Origin: a bacterium
GTDB taxonomy: Bacteria > Pseudomonadota > Alphaproteobacteria > Rhizobiales > Xanthobacteraceae
Assembly: GCA_029946075.1 (NCBI GenBank)
Contig: JAQSDT010000262.1
Coordinates: 1 to 5,000, forward strand
Direction: 5' to 3'
Length of the DNA: 5,000 nucleotides
Made by a program: the position numbers and the translations under genes. Every line of letters starts with the position of its first letter. Positions within the stretch are counted from its first letter, which is position 1. Under the pieces are notes generated by a model. The model did no database searches. It was not told where the DNA came from and worked only from the letters and a program-made list of their open reading frames with translations. Shown one piece after another: positions 1 through 5,000 of the stretch.

Positions 1-13
1 CCTCGCAATGACG
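1..13. repeat. Possible edge of a dispersed intergenic repeat
   Basis: The first 13 bases (CCTCGCAATGACG) match, from memory, one end of a short palindromic intergenic repeat that is abundant in Bradyrhizobium-type genomes and usually reads through GCTTCGCTCCTCGCAATGACG. Only this end lies in the window, just downstream of the stop codon of the minus-strand GGDEF-EAL gene, so neither the full element nor its partner arm can be seen. A chance 13-base match cannot be excluded. Confidence 0.35.
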
Positions 14-32
14 ATTTGGTTGACGCCGGGCC

Positions 33-2243
33 TCACGCCACCAGCGCCGCACCTTCCATCGGCGCCGCACCACGTCCGGCACTGAGCAGGCTGACGATTT
101 CCGCATTCGGCCGCGCGCGGCTGAACAGGAAGCCCTGACCCTCGTTGCAGCCGTCGTTGCGCAGGCAGTTCAACTCGACTTCGGTCTCGACGCCCTCCGC
201 CGTGATGATGACGCCGAGGCCCTTGCCGAGGCTGATGATCGACCGCACGATCGCCTGCGCATCGGGATTGGCGGCGAGGTCGCGCACGAAGGATTGGTCA
301 ATCTTGATCTTGTCGAACGGGAAGCTGCGTAGATAGCTCAAGCTCGAATAGCCGGTGCCGAAATCGTCCATCGAGATGCGGACGCCGAGCGCGCGCAGCG
401 CATGCAGCGTCGCCAGCACCTGGCTGCTTTTTTCCAAGAGCAGCGTCTCGGTGATTTCGAGCTCCAGCCGCTTCGCCGGCAAGCCGGAGTGCTTCAGCGC
501 ATCCGTCACCTGCGACAGCAGGTTGCCGACGCGAAACTGCAGCGGCGACAAATTGACCGCGACGCGGATGTCACCCGGCCATTGTGCCGCGTCCATGCAG
601 GCGCGCCGCAGCATCAGCCCGCCGACCGCGTTGATCAGGCCCGTCTCTTCGGCAACCGGAATGAACTCCGCGGGCGAGATCATGCCGCGCTCGGGATGCG
701 GCCAGCGCACCAGCGCCTCGAAGCCGGTGATGCGCCCGGTCGCAAGATCGACCAGCGGTTGGTAGTATGGCCGCAGCACATCGTTGCGAATTGCCTCGCG
801 CAGATCGGTCTCGATCTTGCGGCGGATCTGGGCGCGAGCGTCCATTTCCGATTCGAAGAACGAGAACGTGCCGCGGAAATCGCTCTTCGCGCGCGACAGC
901 GCCATGTCGGCATTTTTCAGCAGCTTGTCGGATTCGTCGCCGTCGCCCGGCGACATTGCAATGCCGATGCTGGCGCCGATGACGACGGAATTGCCGTCCA
1001 GCAGATAGGGTTCGCCGATCGCGTCCAGCAGCCGCCGCGCCAGCAGCACGGTATCCTCGGGGCGCACCACGCCGGTTTGCACGATCGCGAATTCGTCGGA
1101 GTTGAGCCGGGCCAGCGTATCTTCCTCGCGCAGCGTCGAGCGCAGGCGCTTGGCGACGGCGCGCAGCAGCTTGTCGCCGACACCATGGCCGAGCGCATCG
1201 TTGACCGCCTTGAAATTGTCGATGCCGAGCACCAGCAGCGCCACCTTTTCGGGGCCGCGGCGGGTATGCAGCAGGATGTCGTCGATCTGCTGGCGCAGCA
1301 GATTGCGGTTGGGCAGCCCGGTCAGCCCGTCGTGCTGGGCCATGAAGGCGAGCCGCGCCTCGGCGCGGTTGCGCTCCGTGATGTCCATCAGCGCCAGCAG
1401 CATCGCCGGTTGATCGCCATAAACGAGCTGACGCGAATAGACCGCCATGTCGATCAGGGCGCCATCGGCCCGGACGTGCGTCCAGGTTCGCGCCGTCTGC
1501 TCGTCGCTGGAGCGATCGTCACCCCACGGCAGTTCGGGATCGAACGCCTGCAGGCTGCGGACCGTCAATGTCTCGAATTCGTCGCGGCTGTAACCATAGT
1601 GCCGGATCGCGGCATCGTTGACGCCGAGAATGCGCTCGCCGTCCAGCGCGCAGACGATCATCGGCACCGGGTTGCTGTCGAACAGCAGCCGGAACGAAGC
1701 CTCGCGCTGCTTCAGTTCGGTGATATCGACGCGCAGGCCGATGACGCCGCCATCCGCGGTCAGCCGCTCGTCGATCAGGATGACGCGGCCATCGGCCAGC
1801 GTCTGCTCATGCTGCTCGCCGGGCTGATAGAGTTTCTGCAATCGCCTTGCGATCCATTCGTCCTCGTGTCCGAGGGCTTCCGGATAGTCGCCGCGCGCGA
1901 CGCCGACGCGGATGGTATCTTCCAGCTTTGCGCCCGGCTCGAACAGGTCGGAGCTGCGGTTGTAGATCTCGGCGTATTTCCTGTTCCAGAGAATGTAGCG
2001 GCCTTCGGCGTCGAGAAACACGATGCCCTGTGGCAGGATGTCGATGGCCTCGCGCAGCCGCTCGTGGGATTTGCGCGCCTCGGCAATCGCCGCCTCGACC
2101 TCGGCGCGCTTGCGTACGATCTCGCGGCTTTCGGCAGACGCGCGCTCACGGCTGCGCTTGGAAGCCGTCTTGATCTGGCGCCCGGGAATTTGCGCAGCCG
2201 TCGCCCGCTGCGGCCCGGCTGCTTTTGGGTTCTTCTTCGGCAT
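33..2243 (-). CDS. PAS-PAS-GGDEF-EAL protein, probable c-di-GMP phosphodiesterase
   Basis: Predicted soluble cytoplasmic enzyme of 736 residues for c-di-GMP turnover; no signal peptide or membrane segment is visible. In order: a basic N-terminus; a charged, probably coiled-coil segment (about 28-66); PAS 1 (about 63-176, LPQGIVFLDAEG); PAS 2 (about 182-291, ending in MDITERNRAEARL); GGDEF (about 300-465); EAL (about 475-720). The GGDEF signature is NSDEF (381-385), and the first metal-binding Asp of the DxDxFK motif is Gly340, so cyclase activity is unlikely. Guanine-contact residues Asn348 and Asp357 and an RxxD I-site (R372-D375) remain. The EAL half is complete: E509 (EALVRW), N564 (VNLSP), E596 (EITET), D626-D627 (DDFGTG), K647, E683 (AEGVE) and Q703. 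I therefore infer a PAS-regulated phosphodiesterase; its ligand and output are unknown. The start at 2243 is the only ATG before PAS 1 and has GGTGGGAC about 7 bases upstream. The frame stays open to a TTG at 2414, but that extension has no domain character. Confidence 0.93.
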   Translation of the reverse strand: MPKKNPKAAGPQRATAAQIPGRQIKTASKRSRERASAESREIVRKRAEVEAAIAEARKSHERLREAIDILPQGIVFLDAEGRYILWNRKYAEIYNRSSDLFEPGAKLEDTIRVGVARGDYPEALGHEDEWIARRLQKLYQPGEQHEQTLADGRVILIDERLTADGGVIGLRVDITELKQREASFRLLFDSNPVPMIVCALDGERILGVNDAAIRHYGYSRDEFETLTVRSLQAFDPELPWGDDRSSDEQTARTWTHVRADGALIDMAVYSRQLVYGDQPAMLLALMDITERNRAEARLAFMAQHDGLTGLPNRNLLRQQIDDILLHTRRGPEKVALLVLGIDNFKAVNDALGHGVGDKLLRAVAKRLRSTLREEDTLARLNSDEFAIVQTGVVRPEDTVLLARRLLDAIGEPYLLDGNSVVIGASIGIAMSPGDGDESDKLLKNADMALSRAKSDFRGTFSFFESEMDARAQIRRKIETDLREAIRNDVLRPYYQPLVDLATGRITGFEALVRWPHPERGMISPAEFIPVAEETGLINAVGGLMLRRACMDAAQWPGDIRVAVNLSPLQFRVGNLLSQVTDALKHSGLPAKRLELEITETLLLEKSSQVLATLHALRALGVRISMDDFGTGYSSLSYLRSFPFDKIKIDQSFVRDLAANPDAQAIVRSIISLGKGLGVIITAEGVETEVELNCLRNDGCNEGQGFLFSRARPNAEIVSLLSAGRGAAPMEGAALVA

Positions 2244-2381
2244 TGCTGTCGTCCCACCGCATTCTGCGAGCAAGTTCTCCGACAAGTATCTGAAAAAACG
2301 GTATCTCTTGCCGCTGACCGGTCTCGGGAAGGCGTTCGTGCACTGCCTGCTTAACAGGCTGACGCACGCCTTGCGTGTAGA

Positions 2382-2394
2382 ACACACACACACA
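2382..2394. repeat. Short AC dinucleotide run
   Basis: Thirteen bases of alternating A and C (six AC units plus A) lie about 140 bases upstream of the GGDEF-EAL start. On the coding strand it reads as a GT run. Six units is at the low end for slipped-strand mutation, and with the ATG at 2243 the run is outside the coding region, so any effect would be on transcription or the leader. It may be chance. Confidence 0.6.
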
Positions 2395-2526
2395 ACGGTC
2401 GCCGCAGATCGCAACTACGCGGGGCAAATTCGCCGCGCTGCGGCGGATGACACGCGGCACGCGCGTTATATGCACAAGGAATGCGCGAACTTGCGGATGC
2501 ACGCATCAATAATGGTCAATGATCGA

Positions 2527-2545
2527 CAGGGTTATCGCAGGGTTA
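2527..2545. repeat. Direct repeat CAGGGTTA with 11-base period
   Basis: CAGGGTTA occurs at 2527-2534 and again at 2538-2545, separated by TCG, so the copies start exactly 11 bases apart, or one helical turn. Tandem sites of this spacing are typical of OmpR/PhoB-type response regulators, but the sequence is not the Pho box. The site is about 25 bases past the stop of the L,D-transpeptidase gene and about 285 bases upstream of the GGDEF-EAL start. Function is unknown. Confidence 0.4.
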
Positions 2546-2570
2546 AGGAAGCGCATTCCGCACCCCTACC

Positions 2571-2999
2571 TTAGTTGATCTCGATCCGCGTGTTGCGCGG
2601 GCCGGTGCGCTGGACCAGCGCGAACAGCGCCGCGGCGTGCGAGGGATGCAGCCTGACGCAGCCATGCGATGCCGGACCACCGAGGCGGGCGAGATCGGTG
2701 GTGCCGTGAATTGCAAAGCCGTAATAGAAGAAGATCGAATGCGGCATCGGCGAATTGTAATATTTGCGCGAAAAGTGTCGGCGCACCAGCGATTGCGGAC
2801 GGAACGATCCGCTCGGCGTGCCGTAGCCGCTGCGCCCGGTCGAGACCGGCCAGTTGTAGCGGGTGGTGCCGTCGACGCTGACCGCCATGCGCTGCGAATA
2901 TTTGTCGATCTGCACCACGACATCGGCGCGCGCGGGCGCCCATGACGATACGGCCATCGCAGCCGCGACGATCAGCTCCTTGCCCCACGCCAACTTCAT
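2571..2999 (-). CDS. Secreted YkuD-family L,D-transpeptidase
   Basis: A 142-residue exported protein consisting of little more than one YkuD catalytic domain. Known members transfer a tetrapeptide from mDAP to another mDAP (3-3 cross-links) or attach proteins to peptidoglycan in the periplasm. Residues 1-25 form a signal peptide (MKLAWGKEL, hydrophobic core, APARA) with probable cleavage before Asp26. The catalytic signature is intact: His98 in AIHGT, then ASHGCVRL with Ser111, His112, nucleophile Cys114 and Arg116. There is no LysM or other wall-binding domain, so it is at the short end of the family, as is common for several paralogues in rhizobial genomes. The chosen ATG at 2999 follows GGGGCGGAA; a GTG at 3050 would add 17 residues before the signal peptide and is less likely. 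It is divergent from mepA, across a shared 148-base region. Specific substrate (cross-linking or protein anchoring) cannot be decided from sequence. Confidence 0.93.
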   Translation of the reverse strand: MKLAWGKELIVAAAMAVSSWAPARADVVVQIDKYSQRMAVSVDGTTRYNWPVSTGRSGYGTPSGSFRPQSLVRRHFSRKYYNSPMPHSIFFYYGFAIHGTTDLARLGGPASHGCVRLHPSHAAALFALVQRTGPRNTRIEIN

Positions 3000-3034
3000 T
3001 TTCCGCCCCGCCACATCAGATATTGTTTTGCCGC

Positions 3035-3064
3035 ATGATGTCGTCTGCACAGGAGTCTTGTAAA
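3035..3064 (-). promoter_or_regulatory. Candidate sigma70-type promoter of the L,D-transpeptidase gene
   Basis: Read on the minus strand, TTTACA (complement of 3059-3064) is followed after 18 bases by CATCAT (complement of 3035-3040). This gives a fair -35 and a weak -10, with transcription starting near 3028 and a leader of about 30 bases before the ATG at 2999. The position is reasonable, but the match is only moderate and alphaproteobacterial promoters are often poorly conserved. Confidence 0.3.
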
Positions 3065-3095
3065 GATGACGGTCACCGCCCGATGCGGCCGATCC

Positions 3096-3111
3096 GGGTT
3101 AATCTTAACCC
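3096..3111. promoter_or_regulatory. Perfect inverted repeat GGGTTAA-TC-TTAACCC, possible operator
   Basis: Two perfect 7-base arms flank a 2-base spacer in the divergent region between the L,D-transpeptidase gene and mepA, 36 bases before the mepA ATG. An AT-rich palindrome of this quality in GC-rich DNA, at this place, fits a binding site for a dimeric regulator near the mepA promoter. The half-site GGGTTAA recurs at 2540-2546, beyond the other end of the transpeptidase gene. It is not a CtrA box, since the two TTAA blocks are 2 bases apart rather than 7. The regulator is unknown. Confidence 0.45.
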
Positions 3112-3147
3112 CCTTCCATGCCGGGCCCGAGCCGGTAGACTGATGCG

Positions 3148-4089
3148 ATGATCCGCCGCCTGATTCTGCTCCCGCTTTTGGTATCGATGGCCGTCGCCGC
3201 CAGCGCATGGGCGCAGGACAAGGGCTCGCTCAATCCAAAGCCGCTGCCGCCGCTGGCCAACCCCAACGATCCCAAAATCGGCGCCAAGGAGCTGTTCGGC
3301 CGCAAGGTGCTGCCGGCGGCGATGCCGACGCGCGTGCTCGGCTTCTATGCCCACGGCTGCATCGCAGGGGCCGAGGGATTGCCGATCAACGGCGATCACT
3401 GGCAGGTGATGCGGCTGTCGCGCAATCGCAACTGGGGCCATCCGGATCTCGTGGCACTGGTCAAGCGTGTAGCCGCGAAAGCGAACAAGGATGCCGGCTG
3501 GCACGGCGTCCTTGTCGGCGACATGTCGCAGCCGCGCGGCGGACCGATGCTCACGGGGCATGCCAGCCACCAGGTGGGCCTCGACGCCGACATCTGGCTG
3601 ACGCCGATGCCGGGCCGGCAACTGTCGCGCAACGAGCGCGAGGAAATGTCGGCGGTCATGACGGTGCGCGACGACCGGCTCGATATCGACCCCCGGGTGT
3701 TCACGCCGGGTCATGTTTCCGTCATCCGCGCCGCCGCGCTGGAACCCACCGTGCAGCGCATCTTCGTCAACGCCGCGATCAAGAAGGCCCTGTGCCGCGA
3801 GGCCAGGGGCGACCGCAACTGGCTGCACAAGGTGAGGCCGATGTACGGCCACGACTATCACTTCCATATCCGCATCAAGTGCCCGCCCGGCTCCACCGAA
3901 TGCGAGACCCAGCCCGATCCGACCGAAGGCGAAGGCTGCAGCACCGGCGACCTCGCCTACTGGTTCAGGGATTCGGTGCTGCATCCCAAACCGCCGAAAG
4001 TGCCGCCGAAGCCAAAGCCGCCAATGACGATGGCGGCGCTGCCGCTGGCCTGCAAGGCAGTACTGACGGCGCCGAACGCGAAGCAATAG
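3148..4089 (+). CDS. mepA: Penicillin-insensitive murein endopeptidase MepA (peptidase M74)
   Basis: A 313-residue periplasmic zinc endopeptidase of the LAS group. E. coli MepA cuts D-Ala-mDAP and mDAP-mDAP cross-bridges in peptidoglycan and is not blocked by penicillin. Residues 1-22 are a signal peptide (cleavage likely ASAWA before Gln23). The metal site is visible: GHASHQVGLDADIW gives His141 and Asp148, and DYHFHIRIKC gives His240, matching the E. coli ligands H113, D120 and H211. Six cysteines (71, 215, 245, 252, 264, 302) are spaced as expected for the three disulfides of the family. The protein is longer than E. coli MepA (274), partly through a Pro/Lys-rich stretch at about 280-292 before the last cysteine. 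The ATG at 3148 directly opens the signal peptide, but its ribosome binding site is weak. A Spy-like gene follows after 30 bases, probably in the same transcript, and an L,D-transpeptidase gene lies divergently upstream. Confidence 0.95.
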   Translation: MIRRLILLPLLVSMAVAASAWAQDKGSLNPKPLPPLANPNDPKIGAKELFGRKVLPAAMPTRVLGFYAHGCIAGAEGLPINGDHWQVMRLSRNRNWGHPDLVALVKRVAAKANKDAGWHGVLVGDMSQPRGGPMLTGHASHQVGLDADIWLTPMPGRQLSRNEREEMSAVMTVRDDRLDIDPRVFTPGHVSVIRAAALEPTVQRIFVNAAIKKALCREARGDRNWLHKVRPMYGHDYHFHIRIKCPPGSTECETQPDPTEGEGCSTGDLAYWFRDSVLHPKPPKVPPKPKPPMTMAALPLACKAVLTAPNAKQ

Positions 4090-4119
4090 CGACACTTCAC
4101 GCCAAACCCGGAGATTGCA

Positions 4120-4644
4120 ATGAAAATCTGGCCCGCGATTATCTCGATTGCTTTCGTCACCAGCGTAAACGCACAAACCCCTTACGCGGGCATGCAAACG
4201 CGTTCCATCAAGGCGCTGTCCGATCAGCAGGTCGCCGATCTCGGCGCGGGTCGCGGAATGGGGCTGGCGCTCGCGGCCGAACTGAACGGATACCCCGGTC
4301 CATCGCATGTCATCGAACTCGCTGACAAGCTCGAGCTATCGGCCGATCAGCGCACCAGAATGCAAGGCCTGTTCGATTCGATGAAAGCTGAAGCGATGCC
4401 GATCGGCGCGAAGCTGATCGAGCAGGAGGCCGAACTGGACAAGCAGTTTGCGAGCCGGACCGTCACGCCGGACAGTCTGAAGGCGCACACCGCCGCGGTT
4501 GCCGCTACGCAGGGGCTGCTGCGGGAAACCCATCTGAAATACCACCTGTCGACCGGAAGCATTCTGACCGCGCAGCAAATGACGACATATGCGGAGCTGC
4601 GAGGCTATGGCGGCGGCGGGCACAAGCGTCTTCATCACCATTGA
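4120..4644 (+). CDS. Spy/CpxP-like periplasmic protein with LTxxQ-type motifs
   Basis: A 174-residue exported protein. Residues 1-18 are a short signal peptide (cleavage near SVNA before Gln19). The mature part is predicted mostly helical and has two LTxxQ-type motifs, LSADQ (73-77) and LTAQQ (149-153), in the order seen in Spy/CpxP and related metal-resistance proteins. Relatives act in the periplasm as ATP-independent chaperones or as sensors in envelope or metal stress. Between the motifs lies a long charged helix (about 80-112). The conserved-looking AGRGMGLALAAELNGYPGP block (43-61) before the first motif is typical, as I recall, of rhizobial members. The C-terminus is GGGG followed by HKRLHHH, a natural histidine cluster that could bind metal. 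GGAG lies 6 bases before the ATG, and the gene begins 30 bases after mepA, so cotranscription is likely. The exact role (chaperone or metal/stress sensor) is not resolved. Confidence 0.82.
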   Translation: MKIWPAIISIAFVTSVNAQTPYAGMQTRSIKALSDQQVADLGAGRGMGLALAAELNGYPGPSHVIELADKLELSADQRTRMQGLFDSMKAEAMPIGAKLIEQEAELDKQFASRTVTPDSLKAHTAAVAATQGLLRETHLKYHLSTGSILTAQQMTTYAELRGYGGGGHKRLHHH

Positions 4645-4655
4645 AGGCCTCGTGA

Positions 4656-4679
4656 GCCAGCCGGGTTTCGACGGCTGGC
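4656..4679 (+). terminator. Hairpin terminator candidate after the mepA-spy-like pair
   Basis: GCCAGCCG (4656-4663) and CGGCTGGC (4672-4679) are perfect 8-base arms around an 8-base loop, beginning 11 bases after the Spy-like stop. Position and stability suit transcription termination or 3' end protection. No U-tract follows directly; a second small stem (TAAAG-CCAT-CTTTA, 4686-4699) comes next. It is therefore not a classical intrinsic terminator, and a stabilising 3' hairpin is the alternative. Confidence 0.45.
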
Positions 4680-4809
4680 GGCGCATAAAGCCATCTTTAC
4701 GACGGCTGCCATCCTGTTATGGTTGGCTCTGCGATATCCCTCTCGACCGCAAGTCCCAAGGGATTGCCGGAACGGCGCTTCCGACTGTCGCCCCATCTCG
4801 TCAGTTTAC

Positions 4810-4846
4810 GCATGAATCGCGCGCTGTACGCAGCGCGCCGGCATGC
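4810..4846 (+). promoter_or_regulatory. Stable stem-loop in the modA leader
   Basis: GCGCGCTG (4819-4826) pairs perfectly with CAGCGCGC (4831-4838) across a TACG tetraloop. After a small internal loop (AATC opposite CGG), GCATG (4810-4814) pairs with CATGC (4842-4846). The stem ends 2 bases before the GGAG ribosome binding site of modA. If the region is transcribed, this is a very stable leader structure that could affect ribosome access or mRNA stability, or stop incoming transcription. No U-tract follows, which argues against a classical terminator. Regulation by molybdate is not shown by the sequence. Confidence 0.5.
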
Positions 4847-4848
4847 AT

Positions 4849-4852
4849 GGAG
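4849..4852 (+). promoter_or_regulatory. Ribosome binding site that decides the modA start
   Basis: GGAG at 4849-4852 lies 6 bases before the ATG at 4859. An in-frame ATG at 4847 overlaps this GGAG and would add only MERH, without its own site, so 4859 is the better start. ATGG (4847-4850) can also pair with CCAT (4855-4858), a weak 4-base stem over the site. Confidence 0.6.
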
Positions 4853-4858
4853 CGCCAT

Positions 4859-5000
4859 ATGAAAATGTTCGCCGGAATCTTGCTGGCCCTGGCTGTCTCA
4901 TACGTCCCCGCCGCCGCGCAGGACAAGACCGTTACCGTTTTCGCCGCCGCTTCGATGAAGAATGCACTCGACGAGATCGATACGGTCTACACCGCGAAGA
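4859..5000 (+). CDS. modA: Molybdate ABC transporter substrate-binding protein ModA, N-terminal part
   Basis: Only the first 47 codons are present; the gene continues past the right edge. ModA is the periplasmic binding protein that captures molybdate (and tungstate) and delivers it to the ModBC importer for molybdenum-cofactor and nitrogenase-type enzymes. Residues 1-20 are a clear signal peptide (MKMFAGILLALAVSYVPAAA, cleavage before Gln21). The mature start DKTVTVFAAASMKNALDEID has the family signature VFAAASLxNALxEI, in which Ser32 corresponds to the first oxyanion-binding serine. The start at 4859 is set by GGAG 6 bases upstream. The gene follows a 214-base gap with a hairpin after the previous gene and a stem-loop in its own leader, so it probably heads a separate mod transcript; modB and modC would be expected next, outside the window. 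Other ModA-like binding proteins with the same opening motif are the main alternative. Confidence 0.85.
   Translation, partial: MKMFAGILLALAVSYVPAAAQDKTVTVFAAASMKNALDEIDTVYTAK

Larger units (their letters stand above)
2244..2570. other. Intergenic region between two minus-strand genes
   Basis: This 327-base stretch separates the L,D-transpeptidase stop from the GGDEF-EAL start. It should hold the promoter and leader of the GGDEF-EAL gene. I see no convincing gene on either strand, no tRNA and no strong terminator. It contains an AC dinucleotide run (2382-2394), two small inverted repeats (GCCTG-CTTAA-CAGGC at 2345-2359 and CACGC-CTT-GCGTG at 2365-2377), and a direct repeat near 2527-2545. 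A minus-strand TATAAC (complement of 2465-2470) resembles a -10 box, but no well-placed -35 accompanies it, so I do not call a promoter there. Confidence 0.6.

Noticed and set aside
402..2354. 650-codon open frame on the plus strand, opposite the GGDEF-EAL gene
   Set aside because: Rich in Arg, Gln, Asp, Ala and His without any domain; it mirrors the high-GC codon pattern of the true gene on the other strand, whose PAS, GGDEF and EAL motifs are unmistakable.
2244..2414. Upstream extension of the GGDEF-EAL protein by 57 residues to a TTG start
   Set aside because: No ATG or domain character in the extension; it would cross the AC run and the two small palindromes, which fits non-coding DNA better. 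ATG 2243 has a plausible ribosome binding site.
2464..2471. ModE-like half-site (CGTTATAT)
   Set aside because: Only one arm is present, it is far from modA, and no inverted partner follows.
2146..2502. 118-codon minus-strand frame overlapping the start of the GGDEF-EAL gene
   Set aside because: No recognisable features, and it overlaps the true gene in another frame by about 100 bases.
3000..3050. GTG start at 3050 adding 17 residues to the L,D-transpeptidase
   Set aside because: The added residues would precede a standard signal peptide that begins well at ATG 2999, and would overlap the candidate promoter.
3096..3111. CtrA binding box
   Set aside because: CtrA sites need TTAA-N7-TTAA; here the two TTAA blocks are only 2 bases apart.
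3073..4308. 411-codon minus-strand and 372-codon plus-strand frames overlapping mepA
   Set aside because: Both are low-complexity, Arg/His/Gln/Ala-rich shadows of mepA and the Spy-like gene; neither shows a motif or signal peptide.
4768..4783. Small inverted repeat CGGAA-CGGCGC-TTCCG in the modA upstream region
   Set aside because: Five-base arms in GC-rich DNA are expected by chance; no supporting context.
4645..4858. Molybdenum-cofactor (Moco) riboswitch before modA
   Set aside because: The visible structure is a single simple stem-loop, without the multi-stem architecture of that riboswitch class.

Overview
The window looks like chromosomal DNA of a high-GC alphaproteobacterium, most likely Nitrobacteraceae (Bradyrhizobium/Rhodopseudomonas type). 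That placement rests on GC-rich codon use, the style of the PAS-GGDEF-EAL protein, the short secreted L,D-transpeptidase, the alphaproteobacterial form of MepA and Spy-like proteins, and a few bases at the left edge that resemble a dispersed repeat common in that family. It is inference from protein and DNA character, not from a marker gene.

Layout. Positions 33-2243 (minus) encode a 736-residue PAS-PAS-GGDEF-EAL protein. Its cyclase half is degenerate and its phosphodiesterase half keeps all signature residues. A 327-base intergenic stretch (2244-2570) holds small repeats but no convincing gene. Positions 2571-2999 (minus) encode a small secreted YkuD-type L,D-transpeptidase. A 148-base divergent control region (3000-3147) carries a perfect 7+7 inverted repeat, followed by a plus-strand pair: mepA (3148-4089, LAS-family murein endopeptidase) and, 30 bases later, a Spy/CpxP-like LTxxQ periplasmic protein (4120-4644). 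A hairpin that may terminate the pair lies at 4656-4679. A second, very stable stem-loop (4810-4846) sits directly before the ribosome binding site of modA (molybdate-binding protein), which starts at 4859 and runs off the right edge.

How the genes fit together. The centre is a small envelope module. An L,D-transpeptidase, whose family makes 3-3 (mDAP-mDAP) peptidoglycan cross-links, is divergent from MepA, whose E. coli relative hydrolyses D-Ala-mDAP and mDAP-mDAP bridges. A putative periplasmic chaperone or stress protein is probably cotranscribed with mepA. The flanking c-di-GMP gene and modA look functionally independent. No mobile element, CRISPR array, tRNA or rRNA was seen, and no wholly new system. 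The points most worth a second look are the asymmetrically decayed GGDEF domain with a surviving I-site, the divergent cross-link maker/breaker pair with its inverted repeat, and the structured modA leader.
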